A DNA stretch of 64,000 nucleotides from NCBI RefSeq assembly GCF_947172395.1, contig NC_069108.1:5095068-5159067 (forward strand), in the 5' to 3' direction. How positions within the stretch are numbered: position 1 is the stretch's first letter; every line of letters starts with the position of its first letter. This stretch comes from Bicyclus anynana. Taxonomy: Eukaryota > Arthropoda > Insecta > Lepidoptera > Nymphalidae. This document shows positions 9,043 to 21,013 of the stretch, piece by piece. Both the position numbers and the translations under genes were made by a program. The notes under the pieces are model-generated. The model was not told the origin of the DNA, did no database searches, and saw only the letters and a list, made by a program, of their open reading frames with translations.

Positions 9043-11521
9043 ATGGTGACGTCACTATGCAGCAGTAAATACCTCTACCTCACGACCTTCGTTGTTCTTT
9101 CGTGGATATCAGTTGGTAAGAATCAGTTACAGTAAAAGCTCATTAATCGCGTTTTCACTATTCGCGGATTTAAAAACTGCAACCCAATAGGGATGATGAC
9201 AGTTTTTTTAATTGTATATAAATTAAGAGTATGCTAATAGTAAAGCAATTTTGTAAAAGCAACAGGGTATCTGCGATCATTACTTTCGGAGCTACAGGGA
9301 TTTAAAGGGTCAGATTTCGGCGCTGCCGCGGATCCCTGAAAAACGCCCCATACAAGATGGCACGAACTAATGACGTCGTAGGTAATGTAATGATCGTTAG
9401 ATTTGTGTGGGCGTTCTAACAAAATTACTAATATCTTTGTTATTTTTGCGTTTATGTTTATAGTTCATTTATTAAAAAATGTCACATTTAATGTGAGGAA
9501 GCTAAAACTGTAAGAATTTTCATCTAATTACGTTATAAGATTTTTAATATATTTTGAAATTTTATAATCTCATTTATTTTGAAAATATCCAGACAATCTT
9601 TGCTTTTTATGTATAAATTAGTTAACATTGACCTTATTTACCCGAATGTATCATAAAAATCAATATATTCAAACCTAGTCATCATCCCCAGTCGTTGCTA
9701 AAGATTTCGTTATTCGCAGATCTGATTGTCGAAAATGACGTAAAATCTGCAAATTCATTCAATTCCGAAATTGCGAATGGAATTTAAAATGGAATGGAAT
9801 AGTAAATATGAGGACCTCAATTGAAGGTTTAAGAATGCTAACGCTCCGTCTGAATTAAAGTAAAGTCCTTTTCATAAAACAAGTCCCATAGACGCGGCGC
9901 TATTGTCGTAATGGGGCCATTGCCATTTGGTAAAGGTGCTGTCAATTTCAGATCAGGTTTTAGTCGCAGGACTTCTTTCATGAAAATGACTCTAGCTTTT
10001 AAAAATTGTCAATCAAAAAAAGTCACAAAATTTGGTAAAAATTTTTAAGGTACACATTCCACGCGTGCAAAGTATAGCGGGCCCGTTAGAATTAAAAAAA
10101 AAAACAATAATCTATGGTTTCAGCGGCAAGCATAGACTGTTTCAAGTGCGTGTCTATGAACGGCAAGTACCCGCAGTGCGACGACCCCTTCCACAACAAC
10201 CACTCGTTGAACATCCTGGAGTCGCCGTGCATGGGGGGGAGGAAGGGGAGGGATGGACTCTTCCCTGCCACTTCGTGTATCAAGATCGCAGGAGTGTTTG
10301 GTACTTATTTCTATATTAGTTTCAGCGTGATTCCCGGTCAACAAAAACACTGACTGACAGACAGACAGACAAAAGCGGCGGTTTTGACTTAACAACCCAT
10401 ATTCGGCTCATTGTTGAGCACGAGACTCTTCTCAGAATGAAAAGGGTTAGGGCCCAGTGCGGATTGGCAGACTTCACATACACACAGAGAATTAAGAAAT
10501 TTCTCAGGTATGTAGGTTTCCTCACGATGTTTTTTCCTTGTCTGTTTGAGACACGTGATATTTAGTTTCTTAAAATGCACATAACTGAAAACGTCGGAGG
10601 TGCAGGCTGGGCTATCACGGCTCGGCTTTGACTTAATGTCAGGAAAAAATATAGTTTCCTTGTAAATGTTTCCAGATGACACCGGCGAGACGATCACCGT
10701 GCGTGGCTGCGGACTCGACTCGGGCACGGCGACCACCGACACGGAGATCATACGCATGTCGCACTGCGGCAGGTTTTATTACAACGACAGGTCAGTGGTT
10801 CCACATGACACGGGCGAGACGATCACCGACACGGAGATCAGTCGAGTTTGATTTATTGTAAATACTCATAATAGTGAGCTGGATGGAGAAAGAATAGGAA
10901 GTAGTAGATTTTCAAGGGTAAAGCCACAGCCTACCGTAATTAGTAAATATACTGTCAATTCCCTTCATACCTGAATATTATAACGCTGTTTGGTGACATT
11001 TTAAATAGCCACGGCCTATGCGTGACACCAGAGTACATATGAGCCATTTTAAAAATTTCAAATTCCTTGACTGCAATCTCACCTGATGGTAAATGATGAT
11101 GCAATCTAAGATGGGAACGGGCTAACTTGTTAGGAGTAGGATGAAAATCCACACCTCTTTCGGTTTCTACACGACAGCGTACCGGAACGCTAAATCACTT
11201 GGCTGAAGCCTTCCACTAGCCAGACCTGACTTGAGAAAACCTCAATCGGCCCAGCTGGGGATCGAATCCAGATCTTCCGTTTTGTATATCCATCGCGCAT
11301 ACCACTGCGCCACGGAGGCTGTCAAAAGGTCGTCAATTTATAAAAAAAGGTTATTTTCTTGTTCTAGATACGTCCACGGCTGCCTTCAAAGTTGTAACGA
11401 CGCAGATGCCTGCAATTCTTCCTGCCAAATAACCTCGAATGTAGCCTTCATTTCTATTTTAACCCTCATTTCGTTTTCATCCCTCATTTCGTTGTCTACC
11501 CTCATACAAATGCAGAGCTAA
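9043..11521 (+). CDS. Ly6/uPAR (three-finger) GPI-anchored protein, 4 exons
   Basis: Exons 9043-9115, 10124-10300, 10676-10790 and 11368-11521 join in phase (1, 1, 2) to 172 codons plus stop. Every intron is GT-AG. Residues 1-24 form a signal peptide. The mature part begins near IDCFKCVSM and holds ten cysteines in the order expected of an LU domain (CxxC start; last pair in the C....C region before NSS), plus an eleventh in SSC. The C-terminus is a hydrophobic Ile/Leu/Ser tail typical of GPI attachment. Insect proteins of this class (quiver/sleepless, boudin, crooked and relatives) act at the cell surface or in junction assembly. GRKGRDGLFPATSCIK and DTEIIRMSHCGRFYY make it look like the conserved CG-numbered QVR-like group rather than SLEEPLESS itself; the exact orthologue is not certain. 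The introns hold a MITE, two SINEs and a truncated copy of exon 3. Confidence 0.85.
9190..9688 (+). mobile_element. 499-base MITE, TIR GGGATGATGAC (copy 1)
   Basis: Sits in Ly6 intron 1. It begins GGGATGATGACAG and ends CTAGTCATCATCCC, giving 11-base perfect terminal inverted repeats. Two other copies of nearly the same length are at 12524-13020 and 24305-24801. No ORF. Confidence 0.8.
10395..10624 (-). mobile_element. SINE S1 with internal deletion
   Basis: Minus-strand S1 in Ly6 intron 2. The tail (CCCATATTCGGCTCATTG on plus) and body are present. The head jumps from GGAGGTGCAG straight to GGGCTATCACGGCTC, so the B-box region is deleted. Confidence 0.7.
10797..10842 (+). pseudogene. Truncated copy of Ly6 exon 3
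   Basis: ATGACACGGGCGAGACGATC then GACACGGAGATCA repeats the first half of exon 3 (10676-10790), starting just 7 bases after its donor. About 39 bases (GTGCGTGG...CCACC) are missing between short CACCG repeats. It has no acceptor of its own and no donor, so it is unlikely to be spliced in. Confidence 0.75.
11030..11325 (-). mobile_element. tRNA-derived SINE, family S2
   Basis: On minus: GCCTCCGTGGCGCAGTGG (A box), GGATTCGATCCCCAGCTG-type B box, AGCGTTCCGGTACG, GGTTTCTACACG complement, and the 3' tail TTACCATCAGGTGAGATT. It lies in Ly6 intron 3, ending about 40 bases before the exon 4 acceptor. Confidence 0.75.
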
Positions 11522-11544
11522 CAGAGACAGAATGTTCTCATCTA

Positions 11545-11550
11545 AATAAA
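11545..11550 (+). terminator. Polyadenylation signal AATAAA for the Ly6 gene
   Basis: Lies 24 bases after the stop codon, followed by a T-rich stretch. A very short 3' UTR is expected if it is used. Confidence 0.6.
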
Positions 11551-12131
11551 TTTTGCTTTGTAAAAACGTAATAAAAAAGGTATTATTTAATACGTCTATA
11601 CCGTAAGTTTTATAATTTTTCATGCCTAGTTAGATTCGGGAGCGGTTTTAGAGTCCTATTCTTGAAAGGAATCCCGCTGCTAAAACATGAACTAAAATTG
11701 ACAGCGCCTTACACAAATGACATTAAGACCGCCAATTACCTGACATTAGCGCGGCGTCTGGGGGACTTCTTTCATGAAAAGAACTATACTATGACAGTAA
11801 GCGGCCATTTTGCAATATTTCATTGTTTTGGATACTTGTACCATATTATTTCAATATTGAAATTTCAAAATCAATTACCCGCGCTTCATATTTGTAAAAT
11901 AGTTTAAAAAAGACAAGAATGGTAAAAAATATTTATGTGTATTTAGAATTCTTTTCATATTTTCATGAATTACTTGGATTTATAGCTTGTTATTAAAATA
12001 TTTTTAATTTTGCATAAATTCGATCTTGTATAGAGTTATATGCTGCTTGGAAACATTTTAACTATTTAAAGAGTTAGGTTAAAAGGGGATAAATCACCAA
12101 AAGAAAGTAAAAAATAAAAAAAACTACGCAA

Positions 12132-12193
12132 TCGACCATATTTTGGTCGACACACAGTTGGGGTGATTTTGACATCGACCATATTTTGGTCGA
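12132..12193. repeat. Two copies of a 19-base palindrome
   Basis: TCGACCATATTTTGGTCGA occurs at 12132-12150 and again, identical, at 12175-12193, 43 bases apart. Each copy is an inverted repeat with arms TCGACCA/TGGTCGA. Confidence 0.8.
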
Positions 12194-12523
12194 TTCACAG
12201 TGGAGTGACAGCTTAGTTTTTCTTATTTATTGTATATTTGACTGGCACTGCGACAGCGACGTTGCCGAAGGGTGCGATTGTAGAAGCTCTGCCAAAGTTG
12301 AGGTGTAGGGGCTAGAAGGACATAGGTGGAAACAACGACTCTATGGGCATCTCCTTTGAGACTTGGACCTCGGCTTAGAGGGACGTAGGTTAGGGAACTT
12401 ACAAAATGTTAAAACACACAATGCAAGAAACCTTTGTAACTTTAATTTTAAGTTTTTACTTTTATTGCCACCATTACCTAATAATATTTACGTTTCAAAT
12501 GTGCTTAGAAACTAAACATAATA

Positions 12524-13020
12524 GGGATGATGACTAGGTTTGAATATATTGATTTTTATAATACATTCGGGTAAATAAGGTCAATGTTAACTAATTTATA
12601 CATAAAAAGCAAAGATTGACTGGATATTTGCAAAATAAATAAGATTATAAAATTTCAAAATCTATTAAAAATCTTTTATCGTAAGTAGATGAAAATTCAT
12701 ACAGTTTTAGCTTCCTTACATTAAATGTGACATTTTTTAATATATGGACTATAAACATAAACGCAGAAATAACAAAGATATTAGTAACTTTGTCTTAACG
12801 CCCATACAAATCTAACGATCATAAGTGCCTACAACGTATTAGTTCATGCCATTTTGTATGGGGCGTTTTTCAGGGATCCGCGGCAGCGCCGCAAATCTGA
12901 CCCTTTAACTCCCTGTAGCTCCGAAAGTAATGATCGCAGATACCCTGTTACTTTTACAAAATTGCTTTACTATTAGCATACTCTTAATTTATATACAATT
13001 TAAAAAACTGTCATCATCCC
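12524..13020 (-). mobile_element. 497-base MITE, TIR GGGATGATGAC (copy 2)
   Basis: Inverted relative to copy 1 with the same TIRs. It is flanked by TA on both sides (AATA|GGGATG and CATCCC|TATT), which suggests a TA target. Confidence 0.8.
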
Positions 13021-13620
13021 TATTGAAATTAATTAAATTTGACTTTTGACAGTTTTGACAAGAAAAATGGCCGCTAAACTATACTCATGGTAACGCCGCA
13101 TATGATTTAATGTAAAATTAAAGTACTTCTGTTTATATTGCTAGACCAGCTGTTACAGATTTGTTCATGCAACCCGAAACTATGATGAATCCAATCAGTT
13201 AGGTACTCTAGTAGTATACACAGAAGTTTTTCGCAAAATATACGATAAGGTGTGTACGAGTAAGATTCGAATTGTTCCATTATCGCAAATCTTATCATAA
13301 AGTCTACCATATCGTACATTTAGTTTTAGTTAGAACCTGTAGGTTAGTTAACAACGACCAAAGATCATGTTGATGTTATATTTGTTGAGTTTTGTTGCTA
13401 TTGTTATAATAATATTATACTGGAGTTTCTCGCAGCAAATATCTACTCCCTATTTGAGTCCACTGATATCTTTTCTTGCGCCCGTCTCTAGGCCTTAAAT
13501 CTGCATCACGACATGTCCATCTCTCGAAACGAAAGAAAGACGAATTTTGACCAATAGTGATGGAACCCAGAATCTATAACTTTCTTTGCGTCGGGCCGAA
13601 AACTCAGACTAATTACATAA

Positions 13621-13697
13621 GTATGCCCGACTAGTTTCGAACCCATACGGGGCCCTTAGTCGTGAGCTGGTTCTTGCAACGCGGCACGATCCAAACT
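13621..13697. repeat. 77-base direct repeat, unit 1
   Basis: Starts TATGCCCGACTAGTTTCGAA and ends CACGATCCAAACT. The same 77 bases recur at 14474-14550 with two or three differences. A TTCGAACCC box suggests a tRNA-like or retroelement origin; family unknown. Confidence 0.65.
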
Positions 13698-13774
13698 ATG
13701 GATCATGCAGCATATTAATTTTAGCGGTGTTTCATAATCAATTAATATGAATAACACTCACGATAATTTAAATT

Positions 13775-14068
13775 CTAAAATAATTACATAAGGACTAGTA
13801 TCGCACCCTAATTCACGAACAAAATAGTCTGTATTTTTTTTGATGCAGACAGGCTTTGATTAGGTGTATATCTTTTACCAAACTAGAAGTTGTTGACCGT
13901 TTTTACACCATTCAGCTACACAAAAAAGTATTTTTACGCACGTCTTTACACGACGAATACGATTACAACTAAATCATCGATTCTTTAAAAAAAAAAATAT
14001 TTTTTTTACGGCAAATACTTTGGCAGGGTAACGTCTACCGAGGCAGGTTCTTATGTAATTAGTCTGAG
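13775..14068 (-). mobile_element. hAT-type MITE N1, diverged copy
   Basis: The reverse complement resembles the element at 36639-36950 (ACGTCTACCGAGGCAGG, GACGAATACGATTACAAC, CTGAG end). The left end is eroded. Confidence 0.55.
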
Positions 14069-14473
14069 GCTCAAAGAGATGGAACTGATATAGTCCCGGT
14101 GTCGCTAATATTATTTGTTTTTACTTCTCTTCACTAGATATACAGGTTGCTTCGGGTATTTCTCATAACTTCTAGATGTTGACGAATTCACTTAAAGGAG
14201 CCGAACTGCATAACTAACATTTTTTTTAACTAAGAAGAACTTTTTGTTTTCATTCAAAGTAATTCAAATAATTTCGACTCTTTTATCTACGTAATTATAC
14301 GTACGTTTGGCTACGTCATTAATAAATGATTCATATGAGGAACACATTTTAAGATCTATTTACAAAAGCAAAAAAAAATCGATAATATTCATTTTAGAAC
14401 ACATGTTCCTTAAACATTTTTAATTATATTAATTGATTATGAAACAAAAAACTCACGTGATATTAGGTCGGAG

Positions 14474-14550
14474 TATGCCCGACTAGTTTCGAACCCATAC
14501 GGGGCCCTTAGTCATGAGCTGGTTCTTGCATCGCGGCACGATCCAAACTG
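14474..14550. repeat. 77-base direct repeat, unit 2
   Basis: Partner of 13621-13697, about 850 bases away. Confidence 0.65.
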
Positions 14551-16162
14551 GATTTAATTAATTTTTAAATTCCATTTTTAATTAATTTTCCATAAAGAAT
14601 ATAACTCTAGAGTTATAGGAAATACTGCCGAGCACACTGTATTTATTAAGTCGAATGTCAGACCTGATGAGACTTATGTCTACCAAAATCTATCACTAGG
14701 AAATTATTTGCTGATATTTCAAAACTAGGTTACTTATTAGAAAATAATGAATTTTTATTACATATATACCTACTATACCATCACATATTTCCCTTATAAT
14801 ATGTATATGGAAAAAATAGCTATAACAATTAAAATTAGTAAATAATTTTTCGTCTAAATATGCACTAATAATAAACCACATTATCAATACTCCATTGTAT
14901 AGGATTTGTTTATGAACTGCTTAAAGCATTTAGGATTGTTTTGTAATATCTTTACTTTATGGTGTCTTCCACACAATGAATACTTTGATGCAGTACGATT
15001 ATCCGATCGAAATTTCGACTTAAGCCAATGCCATTGATTTAATTAAGGTATTTCAGTCGAGTACGAACAATTTTTGGATTTACCGCCTAATAATCGTTCG
15101 TACTCGACTAAAATACTAAAGTAGTCCGAACTAGGCCATAGCGGATGCTTATTTTAGCCGAATTTGAAATCATTTTGAGTGGGTAGAATTCACCATGTTA
15201 CTGAGAAAGCCATTTATGTGAATGACTAATTAACAAATCCTTAACGATCCTGACAACGACATTATGACCGACAATAATTACTCTTCCCAGGCAACAAAAC
15301 AAAATTCTCGTGTGGCCTCCTCCGAAAGGGCTGGACCGATTTTTATGAAAGTATGCTGACCGATTTTTAAGTAAAGTATCTGGTAGGTTCTAAGAAGCCA
15401 ACATCAATTTTTAACACCCCTAAATGATAAAAGCGGTCCACCCCATGACTTGTAGGGTAAATTGGGTAAAACAACATTTACCGGGTCAGCCAGTAGGAGA
15501 TTTAATTAACCACTGAGCGCAATTTTTTTTGATCAAAAAATATACGTAATATCCATTCGCTGCCCGCGAGTATTTTATCGAAAAGCCCGTCTGCGTTGAA
15601 GAAGCCGACAGTCAGGGAATGCGGTTTTAATGTACCGTTGTGAGCCATTTAAAAAATCTTTATATTCCTCTATCGCGCGGAGCATGATACTGTGCTCGCC
15701 TATTGCCCTTAGTTTACTTTATATTTTTTTACATGTCACGTAACGGATACGATGGGCGACCGGTCGTCCATTTAGGAGTCAAGTGGATATTTATAGATGA
15801 TGAAAACCAAAGATCGTAGAATATGGCAATTTGTCAATACCAGGTTTTGATTCATACAAACATAAATAGTACATCACTAGGAGTTACTGGTTACACTATT
15901 TATTAAACAGTATAAAATATAATAATTTAAACAATAATATATGGCGGTTCGAAATAATTGTTTATTATTTTATACACATAATCTTTACAAAAGCAATTGT
16001 AAATAATTATATTATATTATTGTGCTGAAAATATACACGATTATGAAAAAATAAAACATTTTAATTTTATTCTCAACAGAAGATACCTTTAAGTTTAAAC
16101 TTATATCTATTATTCTTATCATATAGATAATAATAGAATGTTTATTTTGTTTTTTTAATTAC
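14551..16162. other. Intergenic, eroded repeats only
   Basis: A hairpin lies at 15048-15116. A Helitron-like fragment (CTGGACCGATTTTTATGAAA, then CACCCCTAAATGATAAAAG) is at about 15300-15480. No gene seen. Confidence 0.4.
15048..15116. repeat. Hairpin with 21-base arms
   Basis: GTATTTCAGTCGAGTACGAA (15048) pairs with TTCGTACTCGACTAAAATAC (to 15116) with one mismatch around a 27-base loop. Probably a small foldback element. Confidence 0.6.
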
Positions 16163-16540
16163 TTTCAGACTGCGGTTTCACTCGTGTGGTTCTTGTTCCC
16201 GTAGGGATACGGGGATAAAAAAGCCTATTGCACTTGGGAATAGCAAAGGTAACAGTGAAAGAATTTTTCAAATCGGTTCAGTAGTTTCAGAGCCCAATGC
16301 AAACAAACAATCCGATCTTTCCTCTATAAAATATTAGTATTCACTAGCAGACGCCCGCGACATCGTCCAAGTGAAATCACAAGTCCAGTTGTTCACAAAT
16401 CCCGCGGGAACTATTGATTTGTTCATGATAATAAAAAGTATATATATATCTCTCTCTCTCTCATCTTCTAGTGAAAGTTCTATGGAAATCGGTTTAGTCG
16501 TTCCAGAAAAACGTAAATACAGACGACAGATTGTTTGTTA
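16163..16540 (-). mobile_element. Two eroded non-autonomous Helitrons in series
   Basis: A minus-strand family B-like copy (GCGGTTTCACTCGTGTGG, then TTCAAATCGGTTCAGTAG) ends near ATATTAGTATT at 16340. A second copy starts at 16346 with ACTAGCAGACGCCCGCGAC. Confidence 0.5.
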
Positions 16541-17267
16541 TTTTGGTATCATAACTATGAGCACTTGAGAAAAAATTTTAACAAAAAAAATACAACCGAC
16601 TTCAAAACCTAAAAACGCACCCACTAAACTAAAAAGCGAAAAATAACATCATAATATGTTCTACCTGCTGATCAGTGTGAAGGCGGTGCTAAGCCGGTGA
16701 TGTATTAATTCAAGCCATGTGAGAATATCTTATAGATTTAGATTTTGCAGACAGTGTTGTTACATGTCAGAAATACTTTATGTTAATAATATGTGTATTA
16801 ATTGATGATTCACGCACATACAATCTTTTAATGTGGAAATAATTAATATATAGCTACTTGACAGTCTTGACACTCACAAAACATCGCAATTTTCAAAATC
16901 GGTTCGGTATATTCAGAGATTACCTCTACAACCTCACAAAAGCGTTTAGTTTTTAATAGAGCTTTTTTTCAGGTAAGTCCCATTATATGTTTAGAGTTTT
17001 CAAACATAATATTTTTAGCAGGTTTTATTGTGAATGCCGTATTAATGACCTATAGAATATGTTTTAAACAACTCTAACCACAAGAAGTCATAATCTGTGG
17101 TTAAAAGAAATAGCAAGTCTAGAAGCCAAAGCTATGCAGCGCTCAGTCAGTTAAAAGTTAAAACTGTCAGTCAGTGTCAAAGTTGGTGGTCAGTGTCAGA
17201 CGTCAGTGTCATGAGTTCCTACTTTTATTTTTTAGGTTAAGTTACAAAAACAAACAAAACAATCAAA

Positions 17268-18575
17268 ATGTTCAGAAAAATCAGATTCTCACAATTATCG
17301 CTGTATTTCAATTATTCTACAAGAGTAGAAATTGATGCGGGCTTACGCGAAGGTTTCGATAAACAGGAGTACAAGCCAAGAAAACATCCCGGCAGGTCGC
17401 AGGTCAAAACCGCAACTCTCCCACCAGATATACAAACGGCTATAAAAGTTATTCTACAAGACTCCGGCGCTAAAGCATACCACCAAGACAGTGTGAAATT
17501 AAACAACTATATCCATTCGCGTTTGCTTCCACCAGAAGATGAAGAAATTCGAAATAAGGCATCAAAAATCCACCAGGCTGTCTCGAAAAAGGTTTTTTCA
17601 AAAATTGGCCAAGAACCCACACAAGAAGAGTTGCAAACTTGTAATAGGAAGATAGACACGACAGTGTACAACGTTTTAAAAAAAAACGTTTATCGTTGGG
17701 GCAACATATCGTACGATAAAGCGACTTCACTGCAATACCTTATGGCGAGAGCTCCTTCAGAATATGCTATCCTGGTACGTATTCTAGATGAAATTAGACG
17801 AAGATTACCAGATTATAAGCCTAGAAGCTTCTTTGACTTCGGCTCTGGGATCGGTACGGGAACGTGGGCAGTCAATACATACTGGAAAAATGACATATTC
17901 GAATATTTTACAGTTGACACTTCAACACATATGAACGACTTGGCCAGACTCATTTTGTGTCAAGGCAGAGACAATGTAGCGATGCCGTTCAAATCATATT
18001 TCCAAAGACAATTCCTGCCAGCATCAGCAGATTTGAAATATAATATTGTTCTATCAGCGTTCACATTATTTGAAATGCCAAGTATGCAGAGCCGATTAGA
18101 AACAATACAAAAATTGTGGAACAAAACTGAAGATTTTCTAATTGTCGTTGAACAGGGCACTAATGCTGGATTTCGAGTTATAAACGAAGCTAGAGAATTC
18201 ATACTCAATAGTGAGGAAAAAGGTTATGCGTTTGCTCCGTGTCCAAACAATAATGTATGCCCAAGATATTTAGAGTTTGAGACACCATGTAACTTCTTAA
18301 TGAAATTTGAAACGTTAGGTTTTCCGTCGAAAAAGGAAATTATGGCTGATTTGTACTCTTATATAATTTTAAGGAAAGGTGATAGACCGCAAGATGATCC
18401 TCAGTGGCCCAGAATAGTCCGAGCACCCATAGTTAGATCAGGTCACACAATATGTCGGCTTTGTACAAAGAATGGTGAATTGAAGGAAGTTATTTTCTCC
18501 AAAGGAAAGCATGATCAAGCAACGTATCGATGTGCGCGGTCCAGCAATTGGGGTGACACATTACCTGTTCAATAA
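17268..18575 (+). CDS. METTL17: METTL17, mitochondrial ribosome small-subunit assembly factor
   Basis: Single-exon ORF of 435 codons with a good start context (AAA before ATG), close to the full family length. The Rsm22/METTL17 fold is visible: a leader-like N-terminus, a class I SAM-binding motif FDFGSGIGTGTWAV (residues 189-202), and a cysteine set CPNNNVCP (C325, C331), C341 and CRLC (C396, C399) matching the region that holds a [4Fe-4S] cluster in METTL17. The C-terminal block HTICRLCTKNGELKEVIFSK is typical of the family. METTL17 acts in the mitochondrial matrix in small-subunit assembly; whether it methylates anything is disputed. The gene stands alone, plus strand. The AATAAA signal overlaps the stop codon. 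There is no poly(A) tract or target duplication to mark a processed copy, and the ORF is intact, so I treat it as functional. Confidence 0.93.
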   Translation: MFRKIRFSQLSLYFNYSTRVEIDAGLREGFDKQEYKPRKHPGRSQVKTATLPPDIQTAIKVILQDSGAKAYHQDSVKLNNYIHSRLLPPEDEEIRNKASKIHQAVSKKVFSKIGQEPTQEELQTCNRKIDTTVYNVLKKNVYRWGNISYDKATSLQYLMARAPSEYAILVRILDEIRRRLPDYKPRSFFDFGSGIGTGTWAVNTYWKNDIFEYFTVDTSTHMNDLARLILCQGRDNVAMPFKSYFQRQFLPASADLKYNIVLSAFTLFEMPSMQSRLETIQKLWNKTEDFLIVVEQGTNAGFRVINEAREFILNSEEKGYAFAPCPNNNVCPRYLEFETPCNFLMKFETLGFPSKKEIMADLYSYIILRKGDRPQDDPQWPRIVRAPIVRSGHTICRLCTKNGELKEVIFSKGKHDQATYRCARSSNWGDTLPVQ

Positions 18576-18576
18576 A
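18571..18576 (+). terminator. Poly(A) signal overlapping the METTL17 stop codon
   Basis: TTCAATAAAATTC: the stop TAA (18573-18575) lies inside AATAAA. A T-rich then GT-containing stretch follows (TTTTTTATTTCTGTGTACC). Confidence 0.65.
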
Positions 18577-18579
18577 ATT

Positions 18580-21013
18580 CAATCAATTTACACAATTTTT
18601 TATTTCTGTGTACCAAGATTTAGTAGTAGGATAATGTTTTTATTTTTAACTAAAGATTTATAAATAGATACCAGGGGCGATGGTTCCTAACAACCCATTT
18701 CCTATCAGGTTACTTTTTAAAAATTCCTGAGTTTTACGGACTGTGTTTTTGACTGAATATGTTAAATTATGTAAATTTAATGTACTCAGTCAAAAACATA
18801 TTTAGACTAATAAACCAACCAATGGCTATGTTGTCCCGCAGCATACACTATGTACGTCTCAATAACTACGCCTGAAAAGTGAAAGGTGCGCAACTGAGGA
18901 GCAGCAAGCCACGGCGTGCACATACGTGTGGGCTAGGGTGCGCCCACACTCATGAGCACGCTGTTGGCGGCAGCGTACTGTGAAAGGTGCGCAGAATAGG
19001 TTGCGCACAAAAAACGTAACGCTGTCATTTTGAAATTCGTTCGTCAAAATTTACTGCCCATATTTTTTTCCATAATTCTTATGGAGTAAACTCCAATAAA
19101 CTCCAAAAAATTACTGATGTTCACATAATTTAGGAAAAATATTTCCAAATATTCTAAAATCTCTGGACCCCGTGATAACTTTTTGTGCATCTTAAAATCC
19201 CAGATAAAAATTCTAAATTCCCTAATATAAGAACATAATTTTCCTTTTGTGCCTGCATATCGTTGCTCTTTAAGCAATGGTTTTCTACTAATCATGTGGA
19301 CTACAGTGTTACCAACTCTCCAAAATATTTATCCCTAAAGTTTGTGTCAAAAACCCCTAAAATTGCCTTAATTATTGAGTTTCCCCCTAAAAAATATAAA
19401 TTCATAATAATTTAGAAATAATATGCTGTAATATATTTCAAAAGTCTATATTTAATACAGACAAAATATTACGTCTTTATCTGAAGATTCAGATTTTTTG
19501 AAATACATGTTGACAATGAATAAATTTAACAATTTTTTTTATTCGATAAAAATTGTTGCCAGTTGCCTCAGAGTGGTTGTAGAATAACGTAATAAATGTC
19601 GTTATAAGTCGCTAGGTCAAGAAAGAAATATTAAAATTATCTTCATTTTAAAAATATTGAAGAGTCAAAAAATCCCTGAAAATACCCCTAAAAATTTCAG
19701 ACCCCTAAAAAATCCCATTTCACTTATTTGCCCCTTAAATCTGGGGGGAAAACCCCTAAGTTGGGAACCCTGGTGGACTACGTAATTTTCCTTCAACCAT
19801 TACATTAAAAAAATACAGTAATGTACATTTTGCGTCACTGGTTTAAGTATTTAACAAATCTGGTCAAAATGACTAATTTGACGCATTTCAGTCGACTATG
19901 TATGTACCTATGTAAAATCCCACCTTTTGATAATAATTATTGTAAACTATATGAAAATTCAAATTACGTATGCAACTGTATTGAATTGTTATTTTTCCTC
20001 TACCACGCGTTTTCACTATGTGTGTCATTCTCGAAAACAAAACACTAACAATCATCTGCGGGGGATGGAAGATCACGTGAACAAAGTGACATAAAGTAAT
20101 ACTTAGTGAAAGACTTTAGACTAGGCGAAGCCAAAAGTAGGGTAATGATTTTGACCGTCTAAGTATGTTTGTATGCACCACAGTAGCGCATAAACTCAGA
20201 ACCGATTTAACGAATGAGGTGTCAAAAGATTTGTAATAATGGCCCGGGTGACATGGGCTATTTAAATTTTATACGACGGAATTTAAACGTCAGTTTCTAA
20301 CCTCGAAAAAAATTTAGTAGGATAATCATCCCATGTTTCGATTTCTGTTGTACACGGTAATTACAAAATACTATGATGTAGATATTGCACAGCTAAAGTG
20401 TTTTTCAGATAGCATGGGTACGGTGACAGTCGTCTGTATGACGTTCGTAATACGTACTATTATCGTGAATCTCTCTAACTTTCAAGAGTTAAACGAACTG
20501 TCATCGCACTATTCTACATAAAACGAACTGTAGTGTGTATAATGCCTGATGGAGGAACGGAAAAGTATTAAATAAAAACAAAGTTTTGAAAATATAACCG
20601 GACTACGTCCTCGTCTAAAAAGGACGAATCGATGTTTGAATGTTTTCATACTCCATACTGTGACATTCGAATTTCTAAGAAATTGAAACAGCGCCATCTT
20701 GTGGCAATACTGCACAACTGTTTCAATTTCTTACAAATTCGCGTTTACGGTTACGCGATAATACATAGTATGAAAACCAAAGAGTATATTAAGTATATAG
20801 GAATACAAAAACATTGTCAACTGCCACTAGGCACACTGATAGTAATCGAGATGTGTTACTAATTTATGTACCTACTCGTATCTATAAAAATGGGGACGGG
20901 TTGTTAATCCTAGTTACAAATTGGTTACGACATAGATAAAGTAGGTATTGATTGTCGTACAGTACTAATAGTCTATCAGAGATTTTTTTCTGATTGTGTA
21001 AGGCTCCTCAATG
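18580..21013. other. Intergenic, no gene recognised
   Basis: A GC- and CpG-richer patch at about 18870-19010 (GGTGCGC repeats) stands out but has no supported ORF. A diverged foldback MITE related to 8062-8197 is at about 20415-20525. ORFs of 60-83 codons here have no motif. Confidence 0.35.
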
